Part shown: piece after piece, positions 8,028 to 16,331 of the stretch
Layout: each line of letters opens with the position of its first letter
How positions within the stretch are numbered: the first letter of the stretch is position 1
Assembly (NCBI RefSeq): GCF_041052385.1
Contig: NZ_CP163439.1
Location: 7,057,001 to 7,121,000, forward strand
DNA length: 64,000 nt
Reading direction: 5' to 3'
DNA from: Streptomyces sp. R28
GTDB lineage: Bacteria > Actinomycetota > Actinomycetes > Streptomycetales > Streptomycetaceae
Notes under the pieces: model-generated
The model's input: only the letters and a program-made list of their open reading frames with translations
Database searches by the model: none
What the model was told of the DNA's origin: nothing
Made by a program: the position numbers and the translations under genes

Positions 8028-9500
8028 CTATCGGCTGTTGTTCGCTGCTTCCGGTTCCAGCCGTTCGTACGCCGTCACACGCCGCCCGCGGACCTGCATG
8101 TCCGCCACCGCCTTGAAGTGCTCCTTCAGTACGGCGGTCTTCATCTTGTCCCGCTCCGCCGACACCGGCCGCGCCACCGCGGGCACATCAGTGACCAGCA
8201 GTATGCGCCGCTGTGCCAACATCGCGCCGCGTATCCGGGCGGGACCGGCCTCCTCGCCCTTCAACGTCCCCGACGCCGCAGGGCTTTCCGCCAGGGCGAC
8301 GTCCCGCAGTCCGGCGAAGTCGTCGGGGCAGACCAGGGCGGTGTCGCGGCGGGCGGCCGGTATGAAGACCACCGCGTCCCCGGCCTCCTTCAGCCGCCGC
8401 ACGTCCGCCGCCACCGCCATCACGTCGTCCACCCGGCTGGCCGGAGACCGCTTGGCCGTCGCCTGCGGCAACAGCGCCACGACCGCCACGACGACCACCA
8501 CCGGGACGAGCCACACCGACGCTCTCGGGAAACGTGGACGGGCCGCCCGTACGGCCGTGCCCAGCGCCGTGCCGATCAGCAGTGCCAGACCCAGCATGCT
8601 GAACAGGACGTAGCGGTCCAGGAACAGCGGCTGGACCAGGGAGAGGCCGACGAGGCCGAGTTGCGGCACCGCCAGCAGCGGCAGCCCGACGGCCGCCACG
8701 GACAGCCGGCCCGCCCGCGGCCGGTCCAGCAGGGCACCGAGACCGCCGATCGCCAGCAGGACCGCCGGGCCGATCATCATGTGCCAGGTCAGCGGCGGGA
8801 TCCAGGAGACCTGGGCGGACTGGCGCCGGCTGAACAGAATCAACGGCAGCACAGCCGCCACGGCGACCGACGAGGCCACCGCCCACCGCATCCATGTCCG
8901 CCGCGGGGCCCGCGTCCACAGCAGCGTCGCCAGGTGTGCGGGCAGGATCAGCAGCGACAGCCAGTTCAGCAGCCCGCACACCGCCACCGTGCCCCCGTAC
9001 GCAGCCCAGTGCGCCGCTCGGGCACGCCCCTGAAGGGCGGTCACCAGCAACAGGGTGGAGATCCCGGCCCCGGCCGCGACCAGCGCGTACGGGCGGCCCT
9101 CCTGGAGATAGAACTGCACGGCCGGAAGCAGCCCGAACGCCAGCCCTCCCGCCAGGCCCGCCCAGGCCCCGGCCAGCCGCCGGCCGATGACCGCCACACA
9201 GGCCGCCGCCACCGCCGTGGCCAGCACGGAGGGCAGCCGCAGGGTCGTGGTGCCGGGGCCGAAGCACTCGAAGAGCGCGTGCATCAGCAGGTAGTAGAGC
9301 CCGTGCACGGCATCGACCTGCCCCAGCATGTGCCAGATGTCGCCGACGGACCGCCGGGCCACCTGCCAGGTCGCCGCCTCGTCCCGCCACACACTGTGCC
9401 GCCGGGACAGCCCCCACAGACCGAGGGCGAGGGTCCACAGCAGAGGGATCGGCCAGAGGTGCAGGCGGCGGCGCAGGGGTTTCTCCAGGGAGATCGGCAT
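8028..9500 (-). CDS. Glycosyltransferase family 39-like membrane mannosyltransferase
   Basis: 490 aa polytopic membrane protein. The N-terminal acidic loop SRRHSVWRDEAATWQVARRS after the first helix matches the lipid-phosphate-sugar-dependent GT-C fold, where the DE pair is catalytic. The LQEGRPYALVAA motif follows. Around eleven hydrophobic segments precede a soluble C-terminal domain (from about residue 350). A role in cell-surface glycosylation is inferred; acceptor unknown. The bare ATG at 9500 has no strong ribosome site. Confidence 0.8.
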   Translation of the reverse strand: MPISLEKPLRRRLHLWPIPLLWTLALGLWGLSRRHSVWRDEAATWQVARRSVGDIWHMLGQVDAVHGLYYLLMHALFECFGPGTTTLRLPSVLATAVAAACVAVIGRRLAGAWAGLAGGLAFGLLPAVQFYLQEGRPYALVAAGAGISTLLLVTALQGRARAAHWAAYGGTVAVCGLLNWLSLLILPAHLATLLWTRAPRRTWMRWAVASSVAVAAVLPLILFSRRQSAQVSWIPPLTWHMMIGPAVLLAIGGLGALLDRPRAGRLSVAAVGLPLLAVPQLGLVGLSLVQPLFLDRYVLFSMLGLALLIGTALGTAVRAARPRFPRASVWLVPVVVVVAVVALLPQATAKRSPASRVDDVMAVAADVRRLKEAGDAVVFIPAARRDTALVCPDDFAGLRDVALAESPAASGTLKGEEAGPARIRGAMLAQRRILLVTDVPAVARPVSAERDKMKTAVLKEHFKAVADMQVRGRRVTAYERLEPEAANNSR

Positions 9501-9875
9501 TCCGTACGGCGGGGGACGGACCGCCGGGTGAATGTGGTCCCCACCGCCCGCTCTTCGCTGAGCACGCCGAATCCCGCCTCGGCCGCGCGGGGCGAGACGG
9601 GATCAGATCAGAGCGTTGCTCGCTTCCCCCGTGAACTCAGCAAAACCTACGGGACGGGAAGGATCTGCGGCCACCGACGGGGGTGTGAACACAATCACCG
9701 CGAATACGGGGAGCCTTGAGCCCGTCAAGTGGTTGATTTGCGCCGGTTCAGCACGAGTTGACGGCATCCCCCCGGTGGCCGGGGCCGGGCAAAAAAGACC
9801 GCACCCGGACCGTCTGGACGCCGTGTTCGGCGGCCTGCGGACCGGGTGCGGACTGATGTGCCAGGCGATCGAAGA
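9501..9875. other. Intergenic region between glycosyltransferase and sodN
   Basis: No convincing gene on either strand. It should hold the promoter of the glycosyltransferase (reading leftward from about 9500) and contains the strong sodN terminator at 9791-9851. Confidence 0.5.
9791..9851 (-). terminator. Rho-independent terminator of sodN
   Basis: Outer stem CCGCACCCGG (9799-9808) pairs perfectly with CCGGGTGCGG (9842-9851). Read on the minus strand the stem is followed by a run of six T (complement of 9791-9796), a textbook intrinsic terminator, which is rare in so G+C-rich a genome. Confidence 0.85.
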
Positions 9876-10271
9876 TCAGGCCTTCTTGGTCTCCCAGAAG
9901 ATCTTGTCGATCTGGGCGATGTAGTCCAGCGCCTTCTGGCCGGTCGCCGGGTCGGTCGAGCCCTTGGCGGCCGAGAGGGCCTTGAGGGCGTCGTTGACGA
10001 GCTGGTGCAGCTCCGGGTACTTCTCGAAGTGCGGGGGCTTGAAGTAGTCGCTCCAGAGCACCGAGACGTGGTGCTTGGCGAGCTCGGCGCGCTGCTCCTT
10101 GATGACGGTGGCACGCGCCTGGAAGTGCGGGTCGTCGTTGGCGGCCATCTTTTCCTGCACGGCCTTCACCGACTCCGCCTCGATGCGGGCCTGGGCCGGG
10201 TCGTACACACCGCAGGGCAGGTCGCAGTGTGCGCTGACCTTGACCTTGGGGGCAAACAGGCGGGAAAGCAT
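9876..10271 (-). CDS. sodN: Nickel superoxide dismutase
   Basis: 131 aa precursor that dismutates superoxide to oxygen and hydrogen peroxide. The mature enzyme begins after a 14-residue leader with HCDLPCGVYDP, the nickel hook whose His1, Cys2 and Cys6 bind the metal. Length and sequence match the family. ATG at 10271 has AAGGAA just upstream; the longer frame to 10349 would add residues the family lacks. The processing protease gene sodX is divergent at 10417. In studied Streptomyces sodN is induced by nickel. Confidence 0.97.
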   Translation of the reverse strand: MLSRLFAPKVKVSAHCDLPCGVYDPAQARIEAESVKAVQEKMAANDDPHFQARATVIKEQRAELAKHHVSVLWSDYFKPPHFEKYPELHQLVNDALKALSAAKGSTDPATGQKALDYIAQIDKIFWETKKA

Positions 10272-10416
10272 GGAGCATTCCTTCCTCGTGATCGTCTTCT
10301 CAGGTGGGACATTACTCCCTGCGAGACGGGTTTTCGCGAGTGCCCCCATGGGCTTAGGACAAAAGTCCAGGGTCAGACTGAGACTGGTGGAGGACAGTAC
10401 CGGGGAGGTGCCGGGG

Positions 10417-10851
10417 ATGCCGGAGTTGTCGCAGGACGCCGAGCGCGGGCGGGCCGCTCAGCCCTTCGGGTGGGCCGAGGTGACGGGGCCGTCCATGGTG
10501 CCCACGCTGTACCACGGCGACCTGCTCGTGGTGTGGCACCGGCGCCGGATCAGGACCGGGGACGTGGTGGTGCTGCGGCATCCGTTCCAGCAGGACCTGC
10601 TCGTCGTCAAGCGTGCCACCGAGCGCCGTGAGGGCGGCTGGTGGGTGCTCGGGGACAACGCGTACGCAGGTGGGGACAGCACCGACTACGGGGTGGTGCC
10701 GGACGAGCTGATTCTGGGCAAGGTCCGCTTCCGGTACCGGCCGCGCAAGCCGGATCAGCGCTCGCCGCTGGCGCTGGCGCGCTGGGCGGTGTCGGCCGTG
10801 CGGCCCGTCTTCGCCGACCGGTCGGCCTCCAGGCGTTTGCGGGCGCGGTAG
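10417..10851 (+). CDS. sodX: Nickel-type SOD maturation protease, signal-peptidase-like
   Basis: 144 aa S26-type serine protease without an N-terminal membrane anchor. The catalytic serine lies in GPSMVPTL (Ser26) and the general-base lysine in DLLVVKRA (Lys65), followed by WVLGDNAYAGGDSTDYG, the conserved signal-peptidase box. It removes the SodN leader to free His1. ATG 10417 is preferred with GGGGAGG 8 nt upstream; an in-frame ATG at 10348 is possible. Its 3' end overlaps the convergent CGNR gene by about 97 nt. Confidence 0.92.
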   Translation: MPELSQDAERGRAAQPFGWAEVTGPSMVPTLYHGDLLVVWHRRRIRTGDVVVLRHPFQQDLLVVKRATERREGGWWVLGDNAYAGGDSTDYGVVPDELILGKVRFRYRPRKPDQRSPLALARWAVSAVRPVFADRSASRRLRAR

Positions 10852-11385
10852 GCGGCCACGTTGGCGCGGGTCGCGCAGCGGTCCGAGCAGTAGCGCCGGG
10901 AGCGGTTGGTGGACGTGTCCAGATAGGCGTTGCGGCACGGGGCCCGCCTCGCACAGGCCCAGCCGGTCCACGCCGTACTCCGTCAGGTGGAACGCCAGGC
11001 CCATCGCGGCGATGGCGGCGTAGCCGGCGGTCGCGTTCGACGGGTGGTCCGCCAGGTGCATGTGCCACAGGGGGCGGCCGTCGTCGTCCCGGAAGTCGTG
11101 GCCGGAGATCTGCGGGCTCACCGGGAACTCCAGGAGGAGGGAGTTCAGCAGGTTCACCGCCAGCGCCTCGTCGCCCTTGTCCGCCGCCTCGAAGACCGCC
11201 CTCAGCCGTGCGCGGACCGAGCGGAAGCGGGTGACGTCGGCGTCGGTGGCGCGGCGGCCCGCCTCCTGGCTGACGCCGAACAGGTCGCGAACGGCCTCGA
11301 CCGAGGTCAGCGAGTCCTTGCCCCGGGCCGGGTCCTCGCTGTTGACGAGTCGTACGGCGTAATCCGAGTAATAGGCCAGTTCCAC
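10755..11385 (-). pseudogene. CGNR zinc-finger transcriptional regulator, frameshifted
   Basis: The N-terminal 140 residues (from ATG 11385, MELAYYSDYAVRLVN) match the ABATE-type stress domain that precedes CGNR fingers. At 10939-10945 (a GGGGCCC tract on the plus strand) the frame breaks: after GLCEAGP the CGNR finger continues one base out of frame as CRNAYLDTSTNRSRRYCSDR and ends at TGA 10755-10757. Removing one C restores a 209-aa protein with all four cysteines. Either a real frameshift or a homopolymer sequencing error. Confidence 0.8.
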
Positions 11386-11484
11386 TTGTAGTCCTTACGG
11401 AGGCGTTCTATCGTCGGGGTGCGGTCGGGTAACAGCTGATCGTGCTTCCAGGGTATTACGTGACGTGCGCGATGGAGGGGCTCG

Positions 11485-12258
11485 ATGACGGACACGGACA
11501 TCACCACCACGACCGGAGCCGACTGGGCAGCCTGGCAGGAGAGCTGGGACCGGCAGCAGGAGTGGTACATGCCCGACCGCGAGGAACGCTTCCGGATCAT
11601 GCTCGACATGGTCGAGGCCCTCGTCGGCCCCGCCCCGCGGGTGCTCGATCTCGCGTGCGGCACGGGAACTATCACGGCTCGGCTGCTCGCGCGGTTCCCC
11701 GACGCCGTCAGCACCGGCGTCGACCTCGACCCCGCCCTCCTCGCCATCGCCGAGGGCACCTTCGCGGACGACGAGCGGGTCTCCCTCGTGACGGCCGACC
11801 TCAAGGACCCCGGCTGGCCGGCGCAGCTGCCGTACGACTCGTACGACGCCGTACTGACCGCCACGGCCCTGCACTGGCTGCACCGTGAACCCCTCGCGGC
11901 TCTCTACGGTCAGGTCGCGGAGCTCGTCCGCGACGGCGGTGTCTTCCTGAACGCGGACCACATGATCGACGACTCGACGCCCCGGATCAACGCGGCGGGG
12001 CGCGCGCTGCGCCACGCCCGCATGGATCAAGCCAAGGCGGACGGCGCCCTCGACTGGTCCGAGTGGTGGCAGCTGGCCGCCAAGGACCCGGCGCTGGCCG
12101 GGCCCACGGCCCGCCGCTTCGAGATCTACGGCGAGCACGCCGACGGCGATATGCCGTCCGTCGAGTGGCACGCGCGCGTGCTGCGCGAGAAGGGGTTCGG
12201 GGAGGCGCGCGCGGTGTGGTGCTCGCCGTCGGACACGCTGCTGCTCGGCCTGAGGTAG
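11485..12258 (+). CDS. Class I SAM-dependent methyltransferase
   Basis: 257 aa. SAM-binding motif I VLDLACGTGTIT is at about residues 53-64, motif II GVDLDPALLAIA follows, then the post-motif acidic VTADLKD and YDAVLTATALHWL. It resembles trans-aconitate/ubiquinone-type small-molecule methyltransferases; substrate unknown. It is divergent from the CGNR gene, with a spacer of about 100 nt. Confidence 0.85.
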   Translation: MTDTDITTTTGADWAAWQESWDRQQEWYMPDREERFRIMLDMVEALVGPAPRVLDLACGTGTITARLLARFPDAVSTGVDLDPALLAIAEGTFADDERVSLVTADLKDPGWPAQLPYDSYDAVLTATALHWLHREPLAALYGQVAELVRDGGVFLNADHMIDDSTPRINAAGRALRHARMDQAKADGALDWSEWWQLAAKDPALAGPTARRFEIYGEHADGDMPSVEWHARVLREKGFGEARAVWCSPSDTLLLGLR

Positions 12259-12434
12259 CGCTGAGGCGAGGAACGCCCAAAATCTCGCCATGGCGGAGGT
12301 CAAGGGTGGGTCGGAGATGTCCCGCTTTTCCTCAAGTTTCCCTGACATCCGCTGCGTATGTGTTTAGGCGTACTAGATGATCAGTGCGACCAAAACAACT
12401 CAGCCGCGAGAGCGGTGAGTAGAACGGATTCAAC

Positions 12435-12896
12435 ATGAATCGCTTCATTCGAATCGGTGTCCGGCTGGCGTGTGCTGCCGGAGTCATTTCGACTGCTTTT
12501 CTCGGGGCTCCGAGCGCATCCGCGGCCAGCGGGGGAGGCTGCTCTTTGTATGTCGACGGTAACGCAGGCCCCCGTGGGCAGTACGTGGACATCAAGCCGT
12601 GCCTCACGTCGCCCAAGCGCACGATCGGTCGGCCCAGCGCGTACATCACCCTTCGCCAGGGGCACCCAGCCTGCAAGATTCACGTTTATGTCCTGAGGAC
12701 CGGTGACCAGAAGGTGATGTCCAAGGACGTTCACACGTGCCCGCAAGGAACGACGCGGATGAAGCAGTTCACAGCGCCTGACTTCAAGGTCACGTCGCAC
12801 CATGACGGCGAAGCCTACGCGACGTATACGCAGATCCAGTGGGCCACGGGCGAAGGGACACTGCCTTACCGGAGTCCCTGGCTGAAGCTCCCCTGA
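12435..12896 (+). CDS. Secreted hypothetical protein
   Basis: 153 aa. A Sec signal peptide is clear: basic MNRFIRIGVR, hydrophobic core, and a cleavage site near APSASA-A at about residue 31. The mature part has four cysteines (GGCSLY, KPCLT, PACKI, HTCPQ), probably forming disulphides. Codon use has noticeably more A/T third positions than its neighbours, suggesting recent acquisition or a weakly expressed accessory gene. No family recognised. Confidence 0.75.
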   Translation: MNRFIRIGVRLACAAGVISTAFLGAPSASAASGGGCSLYVDGNAGPRGQYVDIKPCLTSPKRTIGRPSAYITLRQGHPACKIHVYVLRTGDQKVMSKDVHTCPQGTTRMKQFTAPDFKVTSHHDGEAYATYTQIQWATGEGTLPYRSPWLKLP

Positions 12897-12917
12897 CCCT
12901 TTTGGGGTTCGCTGTTT

Positions 12918-12972
12918 ACGAGTAAGGGGCGGGTACGGATCCTGGATGGATCCGTACCCGCCCCTTACTCGT
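12918..12972. terminator. 25-bp perfect hairpin, bidirectional terminator
   Basis: Arms 12918-12942 and 12948-12972 are exact reverse complements over 25 bp with a TGGAT loop. It lies between the convergent secreted-protein gene and the glutamate ABC operon, 7 nt past the latter's stop codon. The length exceeds a usual terminator stem. Confidence 0.85.
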
Positions 12973-12979
12973 CGACGGA

Positions 12980-13741
12980 CTACAGCACCTTCGACAGGAA
13001 CGACTTCGTGCGTTCGTGCTGAGGGTTCGTCAGGACCTCGCGCGGGTCGCCGGACTCGACGACCACGCCGCCGTCCATGAAGACCAGGCTGTCGCCGACC
13101 TCGCGGGCGAAGCCCATCTCGTGGGTGACGACGACCATCGTCATGCCGGACTCGGCGAGGTCGCGCATGACGTCGAGGACGTCGCCGACCAGCTCCGGGT
13201 CGAGCGCCGAGGTCGGCTCGTCGAAGAGCATCAGCTTCGGGTCCATGGCAAGCGCCCGGGCGATCGCCACGCGCTGCTGCTGGCCGCCGGAGAGCTGGGA
13301 GGGGTAGTTCCCGGCCTTGTCGGCCAGGCCGACCCGGTCCAGCAGCTCCCGCGCACGTTCCCTGGCCTGGCCCTTGCTCGTGCCCTTGACCTGGACCGGA
13401 GCCTCCATGACGTTCTCCAGCGCCGTCATGTGGGGGAACAGGTTGAAGCGCTGGAAGACCATGCCGATGTCCCGACGCTTCAGCGCGACCTCGCTGTCCC
13501 TGAGCTCGTAGAGCTTGTCGCCCTTCTGGCGATAGCCGACCAACTCGCCGTCGACGTACAGCCGACCGGCGTTGATCTTCTCCAGGTGGTTGATGCACCT
13601 GAGGAAGGTGGACTTGCCGGAGCCGGAGGGGCCGATGAGGCAGAACACCTCGCCGGACTTCACTTCCAGGTCGATGCCCTTGAGGACCTCGACGAGTCCG
13701 AAGGACTTGTGGACGCCTTCAGCCTTCACCATGGGTGTCAT
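12980..13741 (-). CDS. Amino-acid (glutamate-type) ABC transporter ATP-binding protein
   Basis: 253 aa polar amino acid importer ATPase. Walker A GPSGSGKST is near residue 40, the Q-loop at GMVFQRFNLFPH, signature LSGGQQQR near 150, Walker B LMLFDEP, and the H-loop VVVTHEM. ATG 13741 overlaps the permease stop (ATGA), so it is the last gene of a three-gene operon: binding protein, permease, ATPase. From conserved order beside malic enzyme, it may correspond to the S. coelicolor glutamate-type importer. Confidence 0.92.
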   Translation of the reverse strand: MTPMVKAEGVHKSFGLVEVLKGIDLEVKSGEVFCLIGPSGSGKSTFLRCINHLEKINAGRLYVDGELVGYRQKGDKLYELRDSEVALKRRDIGMVFQRFNLFPHMTALENVMEAPVQVKGTSKGQARERARELLDRVGLADKAGNYPSQLSGGQQQRVAIARALAMDPKLMLFDEPTSALDPELVGDVLDVMRDLAESGMTMVVVTHEMGFAREVGDSLVFMDGGVVVESGDPREVLTNPQHERTKSFLSKVL

Positions 13742-14682
13742 GCGGTACCTCCCGCCGACGAACGGTTCGACAGGGACAGCAGGTTCGCCTTGATCTTCTG
13801 GAACGGCGTGTCCGGGAGCGTGCGGCTGGAGCCGCGGGCGTAGTACCGCTCCAAGTAGTACTGGCCGACGCTGAAGACCGAGGTCATCACCAGGTACCAG
13901 GCGGCGGCGAGGAACAGCATCTCGGCTGGGGCGCCGGAGGTCTGCCCGATGTCCTGGGCGACGCGGAGCAGCTCCGAATACTGGACCACGGACACCAGCG
14001 AGGTCGTCTTCAGCATGTTGATGACCTCGTTGCCCGTGGGCGGCACGATCACGCGCATCGCCTGCGGGACGACGATCCGGCGCAGTGTCCTGCCGTGGCT
14101 CATGCCCAGCGCGTGCGCCGCCTCGGTCTGGCCCTCGTCGACCGAGAGCAGACCGGCCCGGCAGATCTCCGCCATGTACGCCGCCTCGTTGAGGCCGAGG
14201 CCCAGCAGCGCCGTCAGGAACGGGGTCATGAACTGCGACCACTCGTCCTTGTAGATCGGCCCGAGGTTGATGTACTCGAAGACCAGGCCCAGGTTGAACC
14301 AGACGATGAGCTGGACCAGGACCGGGGTGCCGCGGAAGAACCAGATGTAGAACCACGCGATGGACGAGGTCACCGGGTTCTTCGACAGGCGCATCACCGC
14401 GAGCAGGATGCCGCCGACGATGCCGATGAGCATGCACAGCACGGTGAGCAGAAGCGTCTTGCCCACACCGCTGAGGATGCGGTCGTTGAAGAAGTAGTCC
14501 GGAATGGCCCCCCAGTTGATCCTGCCCTGGGAGAACGCGTAGACGATGGCGCCCAGCGCGGCGAGCGCCACCACGGCGGAGACGTACCGCCCGTAGTGAC
14601 GGACCGGGATGGCCTTGATGGCCTCCGGGCCGGCCGGCGGGGTCTCCGCCGGCCCGTCCGCCTTGTCGATGTCAGCAGTCAC
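13738..14682 (-). CDS. Amino-acid ABC transporter permease (His/Glu/Gln/Arg type)
   Basis: 314 aa membrane permease. Hydrophobic helices start at about residue 35, and the EAA loop is visible as EAAHALGMSHGRTLRRIVVPQ in the second half. The charged N-terminus (TADIDKADGPAETPP) is cytoplasmic. It pairs with the ATPase at 12980 and the binding protein at 14715. GTG/ATG alternatives were not needed: ATG 14682 gives the expected fold. Confidence 0.92.
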   Translation of the reverse strand: MTADIDKADGPAETPPAGPEAIKAIPVRHYGRYVSAVVALAALGAIVYAFSQGRINWGAIPDYFFNDRILSGVGKTLLLTVLCMLIGIVGGILLAVMRLSKNPVTSSIAWFYIWFFRGTPVLVQLIVWFNLGLVFEYINLGPIYKDEWSQFMTPFLTALLGLGLNEAAYMAEICRAGLLSVDEGQTEAAHALGMSHGRTLRRIVVPQAMRVIVPPTGNEVINMLKTTSLVSVVQYSELLRVAQDIGQTSGAPAEMLFLAAAWYLVMTSVFSVGQYYLERYYARGSSRTLPDTPFQKIKANLLSLSNRSSAGGTA

Positions 14683-14714
14683 GGATGTTGCCTTTCAGTG
14701 GCCGCGGCCCGCGG

Positions 14715-15668
14715 TCACTTGCCGCCGTTGATGGTGGGCTTCGTCACGGCGCCGTCCTCGACGCCCCACTTCTTCATGACCTTCGCGTACTCACCGTTCG
14801 CGATGATCGCGTCCAGGGCGGCCTGGAGGGCGTCCCGCAGCTGAGCGTCGCCCTTGGCGACCGCGATGCCGTACGGGGCTGCCTCGACCTGCTCGCCGAC
14901 GAGCTGGAAGTCGTTGCCGCCGCCGGAGTGCTGGACCGCGTAGGCGGCGACCGGGAAGTCGGATGAGCCGGCGTCCGCGCCACCTGCGCGCAGGCGGGTC
15001 TGGGCCTGCTGGTCGTTGTCGAAGGCCTCGATGGTCAGCTTCTTGCCGCTCGGGCACTTCTTGGCCTCGGCCTTGGCGAGGTCCTCGGAGACCGAGGCAC
15101 GCTGCACCACGATCTTCCGGCCGCACAGGTCCGACCAGGTCTTGATGTCGGTGTTCTTGCCCTTCTGGGTGTAGATCGAGACACCGGCGGTGAAGTAGTC
15201 CACGAAGTCGACGCCCTCACCGACCTTCTTGCCGGTCTCGGAGTCGACGCCCTCCTGGCGGTCCTTGGTGTCCGTCATGGCCGACATGGCGATGTCGTAC
15301 CGGTCGGAGCGCAGACCCGTGATCAGGGTGTCGAAGGTGCCGTTCTCGAACTCGAACTTCACGCCGAGCTGCTTGCCCATGGCGTCGGCGAGGTCGGGGT
15401 CGATACCGGCCGTGTTGCCCGAGCTGTCCTTGAACTCGACCGGCGCGTACGCGATGTCCGAACCGACCTTGATGACGCCCTTGTCGCGGATGGAGGCCGG
15501 AAGCTTGGCGGCCAGCGGGGCCTTGGCGGTGTCAGCGCTCTCCGAGCCGCTGTCCTTGGTCTGGTCACCGCAGCCGGTGAGAATCAGTGCGCCTGCGACC
15601 GCGATCGAGCCGACCGCTGCCAGACGGGAACGCGCGGCGGTCGTACGACGGGTGGAGCGTGCGGTCAT
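14715..15668 (-). CDS. Amino-acid ABC transporter substrate-binding lipoprotein
   Basis: 317 aa family 3 solute-binding protein. The signal sequence ends in the lipobox LTGC (Cys about 33), followed by a Ser/Asp linker. The two-lobe fold is indicated by IKVGSDIAYAPVEFKD, GIDPDLADAMGKQLG and FDTLITGLRSDRYDIAMSAM in the usual order. First gene of the transporter operon, reading leftward; its promoter must lie in 15669-16331. Confidence 0.92.
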   Translation of the reverse strand: MTARSTRRTTAARSRLAAVGSIAVAGALILTGCGDQTKDSGSESADTAKAPLAAKLPASIRDKGVIKVGSDIAYAPVEFKDSSGNTAGIDPDLADAMGKQLGVKFEFENGTFDTLITGLRSDRYDIAMSAMTDTKDRQEGVDSETGKKVGEGVDFVDYFTAGVSIYTQKGKNTDIKTWSDLCGRKIVVQRASVSEDLAKAEAKKCPSGKKLTIEAFDNDQQAQTRLRAGGADAGSSDFPVAAYAVQHSGGGNDFQLVGEQVEAAPYGIAVAKGDAQLRDALQAALDAIIANGEYAKVMKKWGVEDGAVTKPTINGGK

Positions 15669-16331
15669 GGTGGGTTCCTCCGGCGGATGGGTGGAGTTGC
15701 CGATGGGCGGGCGCCCGCCGATGGATTCGGCCGGTGCCTTGGTTTCCTAGGTCGACGAGAGCACACGCCTTCGAGTGCCGCGACCTCGTGTGATTACGGC
15801 ATCTTGCCATTCGGACTTAGGCGTTCAGGGCGCCCACGATGTCAAAATCGGATAACGGGTGGCTTCCGAACCGCCTCAGGTCGGACATCCTGACCGCACC
15901 TTCTGCGGGAATCCGTCCTTCCGGCCGGAAGATCTTCGGCGTATCTCGCGATGTGGGCCGATTGAGGGGCATGTTTGCGGGTGACGGTTGCTCATTGCGG
16001 AGTACATCGTAAATTATCCGCTTATCCGACCGTGAATCGCTCCGGTGTTGTCATCGGTCCGTGTCCGATTCGTGTCGTCCGCGTGCGTGTTTCCCCTCCT
16101 GTCATGTGATCTTGGACGTATTGGACTCGTCGGCGGTGCGGTCCGTCCGGTAAGAAGGTTCTTTACACCCCTCATCCGGGGCTCAGGGCGCGTGTGCGGC
16201 GCGCCCGTCGCGTATGTGCCCGTACGTCGTACGTCGCACGTATCAACGAGCAGGGTCATACGCGGTCCCGCCCACTTCTCACCAGGAGTGGTCCCACCCT
16301 CAAACCATGAACACTTAAGGGGTCAGACAAA
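15669..16331. other. 663-bp divergent intergenic region
   Basis: No credible gene. It must contain promoters for the leftward glutamate transporter operon and the rightward malic enzyme. Visible structures are a perfect 14-bp palindrome CTTCCGGCCGGAAG at 15918-15931, an A/T-rich patch around 16005-16025, and repeated ACGT-type tetramers (GTACGTCGTACGTCGCACGT) around 16210-16240. I could not place -10/-35 boxes with confidence. Confidence 0.5.

Noticed and set aside
8118..9719. 533-codon plus-strand frame opposite the glycosyltransferase
   Set aside because: Arg/Gln/His-rich shadow of a polytopic membrane protein gene.
16014..16259. 81-codon minus-strand frame in the glutamate/malic spacer
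   Set aside because: No ribosome site, low-complexity Thr/Arg/Asp content, and it lies in a region expected to hold promoters.
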